A stretch of 64,000 nucleotides of DNA from Eutreptiella sp. 'Long Island Sound 2002' (Eukaryota > Euglenozoa > Euglenophyceae > Eutreptiales > Eutreptiaceae). How positions within the stretch are numbered: position 1 is the first letter of the stretch; every line of letters begins with the position of its first letter. Shown here in pieces: positions 1 to 10,862 of the stretch. Location: contig OZ038378.1 in assembly GCA_964036045.1 (NCBI GenBank), forward strand, positions 42,657,228 through 42,721,227, given 5' to 3'. Below the pieces are notes generated by a model that saw nothing but the letters and a program-made list of their open reading frames with translations, was not told the DNA's origin and did not search any database. The translations under genes and the position numbers were made by a program.

Positions 1-2465
1 TTTAACGTGAAGTTATGTCCATGGAGGGACATGGCATATCATGGTGGGAGCCACTTTTGAGGGTATGTTTTATATGCATGGTATATGTCTTGATATGCTC
101 ACGCCCATGTTATATATCTTCGCGTGGCCGAAGAGATGGGGAGCCATACGTGACAAGGGTTTTGCCCATGTCCCAATTGTGGAATTCAAAGCGCTAGACT
201 AAGTCTACCGCATATGTATTGCTCGTGGTATGTTTGGCAAAGAGATCCATGAGTGCACTCCCATTTTCATGGGGCATGTGGATATGAGTGGCGAAGGTAT
301 CTCCATGCGCCTGATTGGGGTTCCAAGTGGGGGGAATGTTTGCAAAAAGTTCCAATCATTTGTGTATTGAACCATGAGCGGATATCATGGGTGAGCATAG
401 AGATATACTATCATGACAACTTTGTATTTGGTCATATTTTCATGTTTTTGACCTCAATTTTTGCTCATTTTGCGTTTTGTGTACTTACCTGGTCGGCGAA
501 CAGCAAAAAGCCTATGGAAAGTCGAACCATGGTATGTTGTTCATATCTTGGCATATGCTTTGGAGTTGAACACCACCATTTGCCGGATCGCGTACTCCAT
601 TTGGCTTGGCGCACGAAGGATTACAAGAATTGGTCTCAAGATCATGGGCTGACTTGGGCAGTGCATGGGGCCCATATCCGAAGGGGTTTCGAGGGTGAGA
701 TGGGGATGTACAAGGGCATTGACCTTTGGTCTCCATCCTCCATGAAAACTAGACTTCGATTCCATGCATACTTTGAGCCTTCGGATAAGTGGTAACTTCA
801 ATTTTGAGCATATATTTGATATATGGCCAATATGGTGTGAATTGGCAGTTTTTTGGTATGTTATGAGTTCAAACTCATGGGGCATATCTCTAAGCCCATT
901 TGACTCCAAGTCCAACCACGTATATGTCAGGGTAGGGCATGGTCCTGAGTGTCACTCTAAGCCATGACATGCCACCTCCCCTATTGGGCTAGGATATATA
1001 GGCTTGGGAGTGAACACATTTTTGGGGTTTGTGTAGTGACTTTTGACACATGGCATTTAGCCATCTCATTTGACCTGGTTCAGGGCAATATGTTGGTGAG
1101 TCAAGGGAAGGTCTTGAGTCCAGGGAATGAGGGGTTTATGGCTGTGAATGTGTATGTTTACCTCTTTCCCCAACTTTGCTTTATTTGTGTTCATATGCCA
1201 ATTTCAGGGCTTTCTTCCTTGGTGCAATTCTTGTACATGCCCGCCATCGTGAGACCATCGATGTGCTGAACGAAAGCGCGCAGCCTGATTTGGATTGTGA
1301 ATTGGGTTATTGCTGCATTTGTGGGATCGGGTTGCCATTCAGGGTTGAAGGAGGATTTTACTTTCTATATTTTTGGATTTGGAACCTTGGATTTTGAGCA
1401 ATGCAATCGTTGATCAGGAGCAAATAGGCAGGGGTTACAGGCCGAAGGGGCACAGCGGGGGCCGGTCCTGGTAGGGACCTTCTTTACAATACAACCCCCC
1501 CTTATGCCACGGGCGAGTCAAGATTGTCTGCAGCAGATGAGGTAATGTGACATGATGTTGTGGTAAGTTACTTGCATGCTGGCTCGCCAAATGTGTACTT
1601 GCACAGTGAAAGATCGGAAGTCCCGGCCCGTGCAATGACTTTTGCCTGTTTTCCTTTCCAAACTGGGGGGGGGGGGGGGCAGGGTGTATGTGGTCTCTCA
1701 TCCCTCTTGGCTAATCTTGAGATCAAGGCTGAGATGCCAAAGCAGCCCTGAAAGCACAGTGGTAAAGGGTGGTTGTTGACCAAGGTGACAGTTTGGTAAA
1801 TATTGCTAGGTTCACAATAATGAGTTCTTCGTTCGCAATTCTTGAAATGGTTGGATTAAGTAAGAAAACGCCACTGCCCTGTCTTTCTTGGGGTACTTGA
1901 TCCAGGCCAAGCCCCCCTTAAGACCTGGAAAGTAATGAGAACTAACACTGAATCATTTTTATCTCTCCTTTAGAGCCTTAATTACATTTTTCAAAGTAAC
2001 TGGGGGTATACCCCTAGCCCCCCAATGAGGTTCACCCCTACCACTCAAGAGAGCGGAGGTATCTTCCTTCATGGAGGCTATACCGAAATACAATAGGCTT
2101 TTCATGCCTTGGGCATTGTCAGTGAAGCCTAGTGGTCTCCGACCTCAGGAGCCCTATACTTAATTGTTTCACCTACTTGCTGTGTGCCTACGTTTTAATG
2201 GATTCTGAATTCAGTTAGTTGGCCATGCTGGCCAAGCCGTATCCTGTGTCTGGCCAAACCCACTTGCACAAGATTCCTAACCGACTCCAGTGCATGTCAA
2301 AGTGTGCCCATGAAGTGCTTGGGACTATTCTTGAGCCCAGAATGATGCCAGTTTTCACTATAAAATCAATTATTTTGTGCATATGTGGTTGAAGCCTTGT
2401 ATTTAAGCCTGCATTGTTATCTCGCAGCCCCTCTTAGCTACTCATGTTTTGAATTAGAATGACTT
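1..2465. other. AT-richer intergenic sequence, no supported gene
   Basis: I see no recognisable gene here. The longest open frame (253-795 on the + strand, 180 codons) has no domain I know and lies in sequence full of repeated CATGG, CATAT and TATG words, so I do not call it coding. A run of 15 G occupies 1665-1679, and a GGGGTATACCCC palindrome lies near 2006-2020. The texture resembles the AT-richer LTRs at 20.5 and 34.7 kb, but I could not align it with them. Confidence 0.5.
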
Positions 2466-2745
2466 GTCCTGATTCCATTTCGATCTAGTGCCTGGATCTG
2501 CCCTACTCTATTTCGGTGTGGACTTCATTTTGCATTGGGGAAAAGCATCAAGGTTTTCTCTATCAAAAACAAGGAACAACCACAAGATTGGGTAGGCCAG
2601 AAACCTTTTCTGGTAGCAGAGACAGCTCCCTAGAAGACTAAAGCAGAACATGAAGAAGAACGAAGAACACTTGTATCTGGAACTGTGGAAATGTCTGTCA
2701 CCTTTCGTGCCAAAACTGAAAGAATCACAAACACCAGACCAAACT
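2466..2745 (+). repeat. Dispersed repeat, copy 1
   Basis: This stretch matches 42945-43224 in the same orientation with many small differences. Shared landmarks in order are a CATTTTGCATTGGGGAAAAGC block, AAGGTTTTCTCTATCAA, CCAGAAACCTTTTCT, and AAATGTCTGTCACCTTTCG. No coding function is evident, although the minus strand of both copies keeps a short open frame. Two divergent copies in one 64-kb window indicate a family of some abundance. Its element class is unknown. Confidence 0.8.
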
Positions 2746-3120
2746 TAGGCGGCTCAAGTTGCATGGTCAAAACCAGACCAAATGGACCCAATTTGGACCA
2801 TGCAAAAAAATAGTTTTTCACAGGCTCAGTTTTTTGAAAACAGAATATTAGTCCAAAGAAAGTATCTTTCTTACCATTTGTGCCATTTTGTGCACTTTTT
2901 CGATCAGCCGAAAACAAAACAAACCTATAAAACAATAAAAAAAATCTTATCGTTTCAGTGATAAAAGATGTGCTTTTAGCGGAAATGGGCCAATAAATAC
3001 ATTTTGCGTTCCCCTTGTTTTTTGGATGAACATGGTCTGCAGAAGAAATGATTGAAACATCATTTTCTGTTCTGCATGTTCATTGCATACCTGGAAAAAT
3101 GATTTATTCATCGAATTCTA

Positions 3121-3138
3121 TGCGCGAGGCCTCGCGCA
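3121..3138. repeat. Perfect 18-bp palindrome
   Basis: TGCGCGAGGCCTCGCGCA reads the same on both strands. Close variants occur at about 3231-3246, 3413-3427 and 37977-37992. The last forms the loop region of a long hairpin. The function is unknown. Confidence 0.8.
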
Positions 3139-3800
3139 ATCAAGACCAAGGATCATTAAAACAGAAGCATGGCGGATTAAATATCAATGCAAAGCATATG
3201 CAACATGTGGTTCAAGGGCTGCCCCATGCGCCAGGCCTCGCGCATAACTTACTAAACCAAAAACCTCACCCGATCTTTTTTTATTTGGAAGGACGGCTTC
3301 AGGGTCGAGTGGTCTGACTACCCACCCCACGGTTTGATTTTTGATTTGCACTGCCTGAGAAAAAGAGGTATAGGTTGTGACTTTCAAGTTCTGGGACTGC
3401 ATTGCATTCCTCATTGCGTGAGGACTCGCGCAAAAAAAGGCGCAGAAAATATATTCTTTGTACCAGTGTGAGAGGTTCTCATCTGATAGCGCTTGTGCAC
3501 AACGTTCACTGAAGCAACGAGTACATAAATTGTCGTTGAGTCATTGAAATTTACCAGAAGCTTGCCCCCCCCAGAGGCGGGAAAACTGTTCTTGGGCTGG
3601 GTCAGCCCCTGCGCTTGGCAGACTGCTTCCCCGAGGGCACCTTCTTCCTCCGGGTATCAAACATCATGTTGAGAATTGGTGTCGTTTGCACTACATTGCA
3701 TTTTACTCTCCAAAGAATCAGTTTTTTTGGCCCAAACAAACGCTCAAAAAAGTGCCACGCATGGCAAATTCATATTTTCTTTGCACATTTTACTTTGATC
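3139..3800. other. Non-coding spacer before the C-rich region
   Basis: Mixed-composition sequence with two further variants of the GCGCGAGGCCTCGCGC motif and C runs near 3565. Short open frames are present but none shows a recognisable domain. Strong C-richness and T-depletion of the + strand begin near 3800. Confidence 0.4.
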
Positions 3801-4712
3801 TATAGTCAACCACCCACAGTGAGGCCCCGACGCCCGCTACCAGCCGGCAGCCTACCACGGGCTCAAATCCACACCCGAGCAAATAGCCCCCCCCCTACTG
3901 TGGAAACGATACACCCCAGCCACACAGCGCGAGTCACCACCCGCGGGTGCCGCACCGGGGCCGAAACACGCCCAAGATGCCGCGACCCACCGACCCGCGG
4001 ACCCCGCAAACGCAATAGCCCGCGCGTGGCCCATACACGGCGCTCCCCGCACCACTGGGCCCACTCAACGGTGGGCCGACACCCCCAAGCACCACACGAC
4101 CACACCCCCCTGGTTGCGACACTCCAGTCCCACACACTCCGCCCAAGGGGACCTCAGGCCCAACGCCACACCGACCCCACACGGCCCACGTACTGAAACA
4201 CGCCAGGAGGACGACCAAGAGACCGCGCGGGGCTGCCCCACACCGCCAGAGGACCAGCCACGGGCGACAACCCGGGCCACCAGACCTGGACACGGTGCCC
4301 CCCCCCCCCCCGACGGGAAGGCCACGACACAACACAACACCACCATACCACACCGCACCCCCCTCCCCAACCCGGGGACATGGGACACCACAGCCCAGCA
4401 ACACAGGAACGAAGCCGCGCCACGCCGACTCCGCACCCCACCCCACCGGCAACACCCCTGGAAACCCCGCACACCTCACGCCAGCTCAACGCCCACAACC
4501 GGCCACAACCCGAACCGCACACAGGGGCAACACCACCGGCCAAGACAGTCACCAGCGAGCAGCCACACACCACAAGCACGCCAAACGGCGTGCTTCCCCG
4601 GACACCGGAGCACGACCCCGCACCGGCCGCCGCACGTGCCCCGAGCACCTGCATCACACGCCCACCGTGCCATGAAGCAGCACCCCAACACGTGAACACA
4701 CACGATGACCCC

Positions 4713-5377
4713 ATGGCCCTGGACATCGACAGCCTGCTAGAGCTGGAGCTCCAACACAAGGAGGACACGGAGCATCATGTGGACCTCACCCCGCCGGAGC
4801 TCGAGCCCGCAGCAAGCGGCCCCGCGGACCCCAGCCCGCATAATACCCCCCCGCGCCCCCCCCCCCGCGAGCGGGCGCCCTGGACGAACCTGTCCAACGC
4901 CCTGCGGCGCCACCAACCCACCCACGAAGCCAGCAAGGGGCCCGCCGAGTAGGGGCGTTCCTCGAGCACGACCTGCCCGACGTCACGGGGCCGGGGCTCC
5001 ACGGGTACACCACCGCCCCCCCCTCTCCAGGCACCCCCACACAAGAATGGGAGGACAAGTACGCCGTCGACGTCACCGACATGACGGCATACGTCGAAAG
5101 CGTGGAGGACCCGGAGCAAGACACCGTCCTCAGCCTCCTCGCCTACCACAGCTGGTGATGGGGCCACCAGGTCACCCTCCACCAACCGCAGGACGGACCC
5201 CACCAGTAGTCCCCAGAGCAGACGGCGAAGTGGGACATCGTCCTCCAACTCACTCCCGAGGGCTTCTACATCCTCACACACAGCGGATTACCTGACGCCA
5301 CACCCAATGCACAGGCGCTGCCGCTAGCCCAGCCCCAGGAGGACGACGCAGACGCACCCCCCCCCGGAAGAATGTAA
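4713..5377 (+). pseudogene. Broken N-terminal part of ORF1-like protein
   Basis: From an ATG at 4713 the frame reads an acidic N-terminus (MALDIDSLLELELQ) followed by a proline-rich linker, and stops at 4950-4952. The coding character then continues in another frame from about 4953, with an acidic stretch (EWEDKYAVDVTDMTAYVES). That frame is interrupted by TGA at 5156-5158, TAG at 5207-5209 and TAA at 5375-5377. It is the same frame as the long ORF that follows. I infer one original ORF1 broken by a frameshift and nonsense changes. No known domain is recognised. ORF1 proteins of non-LTR elements usually bind RNA, but nothing here proves that role. Confidence 0.45.
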
Positions 5378-7015
5378 TTGAAACCCCCCCACAGCCACTG
5401 CCGAACGCATGCCGCACCGGCTCACCAAACGTCACCTCCCCCACGACTACCATGCCACCAACGACTCGCGGGGACGCCGTACACTGCCCCTGCAGTGGGC
5501 ATCATCCGAAGGCACCTCCCCGGCACCGTGGCGCTCATGTACCTGTGGCTCCGGGACGCGAAGACGCACACGCAGCCCCCTGGCACACACCTCCTCCTCA
5601 CCCTGGAGGGAGAGGCCGCCGTCGAAAACGTCCACACAGCGGAGGGAGAGGACTACGTGACGGCGAACGCAGACACCGCAGTATGGCTGCACGCTCACAA
5701 GCACACCACATCCGCCACCGTAGTACCAGGGTCACACCCCTGGCACGTGGTCATCGTGCGACTGCCCACAGGGGCAGACACAGGAAGCGCCCAACAGGGA
5801 TGGGCGGACAGGTGGGCACACGTGTGCGCCTCCCTGAACGAAGGGCTGCGCAGACCCTCCCTCACCAGTCACACCCTCGAGCCGGCCCCCACCACGGCCG
5901 AATCCCACACCGGGGCGGCCCCCCCCACCGGAGTCTGGGCCTACACGCGCACCCTCCACCGCGAGGCAGCAGAAGCCCTCAAGACCGCCATCTCCAACCA
6001 CCAGGGCCTCGTGCACACCCCCCACGATAACACGCAAAAGGGCTACACCCTATGGTGGCACCACCCCGCACCGGAAGGGGGCCTGCAGCCACCGGCAGAC
6101 CAGCCTGGCATCAGCCCAGACCTCACAGCGATCGCCCACGCCGTCGCCGCCATGGCCCAGCAAGTTGGGGCGCCAGCCAAATGGGCACCGTCCATCATCA
6201 AAGAAACGGCGGCACGCCACAACCCAGCGTTCGCACACTTCCGGGGACGCCCCATTCATCCCACCCTACCGGACCTCAACCTCCCCGCCCACGATGCGTG
6301 GGCTGTCCACATCCTTGTGCCTCACGACACCGCGCCCAAAACGGGGGACGCAACGGCACACATCACCAAACAACTCCGCAATACCGCACTCCACTACGAC
6401 ATACCAACGCCAAACGTCATCGTCACCCACAACACGGGTCGCGACCACTACTACCTCCAGGCCACGCATGAGCGCTCCCCCGTCACCATATACACCTTCA
6501 CCACCTACCCTGGCCTCCAGCCACCGCAACACCACCCGCACCCGGCATGGAAGCATCCACTACACGTCGCCCCGACCCCGCGCAAAAGGCCCACCCAGCA
6601 CGCGCCCCCTCCCGCCAACAGCACCGCCCTCAAAACAGCCCGCAGACGGGCCGCGGCACACCACCAAAACCACCTGCTCCGACGCATTAACGCTGGACCC
6701 GGCACCGTCACCGAGGCCACCCACAAAAGCACCTTGAACCTACTGGCCCGCAAGCTACGCCCCAAAATGGCACTGGAGGACAAACTCTGGATATACTATG
6801 GCGAAAGCCGCACGGCACGGGGGGCGGACCTCCGCACCATCATCCCCCGCCACATCCAGCGCGCGGTAGGGCCCTTCACCGTGTACGCGGTACCGCACCC
6901 CATAAGAGCCCAATGCACCCACTGCAACCCCCGGTGCGCGCTACCATGGGCAGGCGCTCTGCAGCAACCCCTGCCCACCCCTACCTACAGGGGGGCATAT
7001 ACCTCGGCACTATGA
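5378..7015 (+). CDS. ORF1-like protein of the C-rich element, unknown fold
   Basis: An open frame of 545 codons. The first codon of the frame is not ATG; it simply follows the TAA at 5375-5377, so the true protein probably began upstream. After a proline/histidine-rich start it has a mixed hydrophobic composition suggesting globular domains (roughly residues 40-180 and 240-370), a basic stretch (about 410-450), and a cysteine-containing C-terminus with CTHCNPRC near residue 512. I recognise no family. Its place upstream of an endonuclease-RT ORF suggests the nucleic-acid-binding ORF1 product. It overlaps the next frame by about 100 nt. That could be a real overlap, or a frameshift near 6990 that split one protein, because sensible sequence runs on in the next frame. 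Confidence 0.5.
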   Translation: MKPPHSHCRTHAAPAHQTSPPPRLPCHQRLAGTPYTAPAVGIIRRHLPGTVALMYLWLRDAKTHTQPPGTHLLLTLEGEAAVENVHTAEGEDYVTANADTAVWLHAHKHTTSATVVPGSHPWHVVIVRLPTGADTGSAQQGWADRWAHVCASLNEGLRRPSLTSHTLEPAPTTAESHTGAAPPTGVWAYTRTLHREAAEALKTAISNHQGLVHTPHDNTQKGYTLWWHHPAPEGGLQPPADQPGISPDLTAIAHAVAAMAQQVGAPAKWAPSIIKETAARHNPAFAHFRGRPIHPTLPDLNLPAHDAWAVHILVPHDTAPKTGDATAHITKQLRNTALHYDIPTPNVIVTHNTGRDHYYLQATHERSPVTIYTFTTYPGLQPPQHHPHPAWKHPLHVAPTPRKRPTQHAPPPANSTALKTARRRAAAHHQNHLLRRINAGPGTVTEATHKSTLNLLARKLRPKMALEDKLWIYYGESRTARGADLRTIIPRHIQRAVGPFTVYAVPHPIRAQCTHCNPRCALPWAGALQQPLPTPTYRGAYTSAL

Positions 7016-8526
7016 CCGGGGACCCACATCCCTACCTCCTGCCCGCAGCAGACCGCCACCACACCATACCGCTACACCTTGTCGAGCAGCTGGCGGTGGT
7101 ACCATCCCCCTTCCAGAAGCGCCCCCCCCACACCCCATCCGACGGACGCCCGCCAGATGAGCCGACGCACGCCACACCTGGACCCAAACGCGCCATCGCA
7201 CTCCTCACCCTAAAGGCGGAAGCCACCATCCCCCGAGACCTGGAGGGGGAAAACCACCTCTTGGTGGAAGGGCTGACGGAACACGTCCTGATCGCAGCCA
7301 TGTACGCCACGGCGTCCGCTTGCCGCCTCTGCGAGGACCGCCCCTCCCCACCTCTAGCCCAGGCAACGCAGGACGCCCCCGACACGGGCCCTACCGCCGA
7401 GGACATCCACCAAATCCTCAACATGCGAGCACCCCCCAAGACCCACCCCAAAGTCTGCCCCATCCAGCTCGTCAGCTGGGACGCCATGGACGCCCCCCCG
7501 ACCACCACGGAGGTCCACATCCTCAAACACCGGGACAGCTGGTGGACGATGGAATGGGACGACCACAGCAAGGTCAGACAGGCAACGGCACACGCCCCCG
7601 ACGAAGAAGTCCCGCCCCCACCACGCATAGGAGACCGCTTGCGACTCACCGCACGCATCCCCCACGCCCCAGAGGCAGCCTGGGAAGCGCTGCACTATGC
7701 CCTCCACTGGGCGCAGGGGGCGCCAGAAGGCCCTCTCCCCCCGGAACGCACCCCAGCGTGGACACGCCACGCCACCCGCTACACGGCCCACATGCGCCGC
7801 CACGGGGCAGGCACCGGGCACCGGCTCCTCACCTGGCCCACGGACCCGCCCGACACCCTGCAGGAGGCCGAGGAAGTGCTTGGCCTCATGACCAAGCAAG
7901 TGTTCCAGCTGAAGGACCCCGTCCCGACGTCCAAGCCCGACGTCCCAGCCGCACGTGAACACCCCGTCTTTGCACCGGGCCACGGACCCCTACAGCAGCC
8001 CCAGGGCGCGCCACCCCAACGGGGACAACCCGCTGCCCGGCGCCGCCAAGGTGCAGAGAAGCGCAAGGCCCCCGCGCAGGCCAAACCGACGCCCAAGCCA
8101 AGAGCCAAGTCGAAGAGCTGGACCAAAGAGGAAGCCGCTGCCCTGTATCCCGAATACGCCATCGCCACCCGGGTGCAGCTGCCCTTTGAGTACGCCACTG
8201 CCGCGGGCCCCTCCAAGTGGATATGGGCCGCAGGGGAGGTCAAGCACCAGTACCTCGTCACCGGGGACCACCAGGGGTTCAGGATCCACGTCAAGTGGGA
8301 CCGAGCCACCCCCAACGACAAGAAGGTGGGGCGCACCATCGAACTCTGGCGAGACTAAACTGGTCGTGAGATGGTCCCCATGCAGCTGTGCGGCCCCGAC
8401 ACGGAGCACCTCACCGGCACCGAGTACACGGGCGAAGTCCACAATGCATGGCCCCTACCCCAGCCCGAGAAGCGGAACCGCAAGGCACCCGCAGCTCAGG
8501 GCGTCATCGACCTCCTCGACGCCTGA
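6913..8526 (+). pseudogene. Second ORF1-like segment with one in-frame TAA
   Basis: A 481-codon frame ends at TAA 8356-8358 and continues in frame for about 50 further sensible codons from an ATG at 8371 to TGA 8524-8526. Residues 30-300 look globular. Residues 340-400 are proline, alanine and lysine rich. A C-terminal segment begins with KSWTKEEAAALYPEYA and ends with a strand-rich stretch. No family is recognised. The gene lies between the first ORF1-like frame and the endonuclease-RT frame, so it is probably part of the same element's upstream protein. The TAA may be an inactivating change or the natural end. Confidence 0.45.
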
Positions 8527-8610
8527 CGGGGCCAGGGCCGGACACGGCCCGCCCCCCCAACTACCGGTCCCCAGAAACCGGCACCTGCGGAAGCCCACGC
8601 CCGCATCAAC

Positions 8611-10272
8611 ATGCTCAACGAGCCTGCGGTCACCTACGACCCCACCGAGGCCGCCACACTGCAAGCCATGCCCGGGCCACACCCCAAGGCGCAGACCTCC
8701 TGGGGTTCCTGGAGCAAGCCCTCCGCAGAGCAGACAAATCCGAACCAGCACCGATCCTGGACCCGGAGGGGAACAAATATCACGCCCACTGGCAACGTGG
8801 GGTGCCCCTCTACCACAAGACGTCAGTCACGGTGCATGCCCACCCCGACCTCGGAGTGGATGGTCGCCTCGGAGCATACGAGTGCGTGGGGCCCAGATGG
8901 CAGCTAAACGTGCTACTCACACACGTCCCATTCGGGGAGGAGACCAAGGACTTCCTGGACACCCTGAGCCTGGCGTACCGCCGACTCTCCCACCTGGCAC
9001 CCACCATCATCATAGGCGACCTAAACGCCGCCCCCACCGACGACGACCGCACCGGCCCACGCAGAGCCACCGACAGAGCTGTCCGGGACGCCATGCACCA
9101 ACTGGGCCTCACCAACCTCACAGCAGGACTCACGGGCACACCCTCCCATTACCCCCACCAAGCCAGCACCCACCCATCTCGCATCGACACCTGCTACGGG
9201 GACCCAACCACGGTGCGCGTCCAGGAAGCAGCCTACGGGGACCTCCCGCCCACAGGCGGGGGCCACCGACCCCTCTACATCGACCTCATCATCCCCAAAC
9301 TACCCCCACCCGCGGCCACCCTGCCAGACGACACCCTCCCACCCACACTGCAGTTCCCGGCCGAGGACGACCACGGCGCCTGGCACAGGTATAACAGGGC
9401 CCTGCACGCCATCCTGCGCCGCCCAGATGCACCGACACTCACCACCGCCATGCGCCAGGTGGCACAAGCATGCGGCATGGAGCGTGACACCAGCCACGCG
9501 GGAGCACCACCAGACCTCACCCTCCAACAACTCGTCCATGACATCTGGACCACGAAAGAGGAACTCGCCACCCTGCTACGCCCCAGCACACTGGAGGCAC
9601 GAGACCGGGACACCCACCTCCGTGCGCTCCTCACCACCCGCCGCCACCAACTCCACGAATGGCACGCCCGCCGCATAGCGGCCGCAGCCCAGGAACGCGA
9701 AAGATACGGCAGAAACGACACGCCGTACAAGTCGCTGCGGTACGTCGGCCACATCCTGGAGGACACGGGGCGCTGTACCATCCACACGGTGCGCAGCCCC
9801 GAGAAAGGCCTCACCAAAGACCCCTACGCCGTCTTCCAGGCAGTCCTGGACAGCTTCCAGGCACAACACGGGGACGCCCTCCCCGAGCTCGACCCCCACA
9901 CCAGAAACATCATCCGCGAGCATGTGCCCAGGGTCTTCAACCGGGAACAGCGGCGCTCCATCGAACAAGACCCCTTCAGCATCTCAGAACTGCAACGCGC
10001 CCTAGACCGCCTAAAGAAGGGGGTCGTGCCCGGCGTCGACGGTTTGCCGGCCAAAGCGTACCAACGCCTCACCCTGCCCGTCAAACGCCGCCTAGCAGCC
10101 CGCCTGTGGGACATCGTCACGGGCGCCAGGCCCATCCCCCCTGAATGGGCCAACCTGGTCCACACCCTCTACAAAAAGGGGGACTGGGCGCAGCCAGGGA
10201 ACTGGCGGCCCATAGTCTGCGCCACCACCGAGGTCAAGCTGGTGTGGACGCTCATCCTAGGCCGCATCGCGT
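8611..10272 (+). pseudogene. Endonuclease and N-terminal RT of non-LTR element
   Basis: This encodes the DNA-nicking endonuclease and the start of the reverse transcriptase used in target-primed reverse transcription. Visible endonuclease motifs are IIIGDLNAAPTDDD near 9009, SRIDTCYGDP near 9177, and GGHRPLYIDL near 9258. They correspond to the conserved metal-binding, RID and terminal histidine motifs of the endonuclease/exonuclease/phosphatase fold. The RT begins with a PGVDGLPAKAY segment near 10029 and LYKKGDWAQPGNWRPI near 10168. The frame changes near 8690 (frame 1 to frame 3) and again near 10272. The N-terminal endonuclease strand with its catalytic asparagine is not visible. The gene is therefore truncated or scrambled at its start and unlikely to be active. 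Confidence 0.8.
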
Positions 10273-10862
10273 GGCAGTCTTCGCCCACGTGCCCGCCAGC
10301 ATGTGGGGAGCCATGGCCAGCAGGTCCCCCCACGAGGCCATCTTCCTCCAGGACACCGCACTGGACATGAACCCCTACGAGATGAGTATCGCCTCCCTCG
10401 ATGTCCAAGGCGCGTTCCCCCACGCCCCACACCGGGTCCTCACGGAGGTATGGGATGCCATGGGCCTCCCATTCCTACCCTTCGTGACCGGGTACATCCA
10501 GACCCGACTCTACGCCGTCATCACAGCCGGAGGCCTCACCCCCTGGACCGGCACAGACAGCGGGGTCCCCCAGGGAGGCGCCGAAGGCCCCTTCCTCTAC
10601 CTCCTCGTCACCCTACCACTGGCATTCGAGCTAGCACGGGTATACCCGGGGTACGCCCCATACCCGCTACGGTCCCCCCTCATCAACTTCGCGGACGACA
10701 ACCTCCTAACTACGGCCACCCGCCACCGCGACCCTGAGAACGCAGGGCTACCAACGACCACCGAGCAAGTGTCCGCCATTCTCCAACTCACCTCAACCTA
10801 CCTGGACGCCCACCAGCTCCTAGTACACCCCCGCAAATCGGTCAGGCTCGCCGACGCCAGGA
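10272..10862 (+). pseudogene. RT palm domain of non-LTR element (frameshifted)
   Basis: This is the catalytic core of the reverse transcriptase. It carries SLDVQGAF with the first catalytic aspartate at 10400, GVPQGGAEGPFLYLL near 10561, and FADDN at 10688 in place of the usual YADD. It joins the preceding fragment by a frameshift near 10272, where ILGRIA runs into VFAHVPASM after a net one-base loss or two-base gain. It leaves this frame near 10860, just after LVHPRKSVRL. The catalytic residues remain, so the frame breaks may be recent or may be assembly errors. Confidence 0.85.

Noticed and set aside
253-795. 180-codon frame in the first kilobase
   Set aside because: No domain, repetitive CATGG-rich sequence, and overlapping frames on both strands of similar length.
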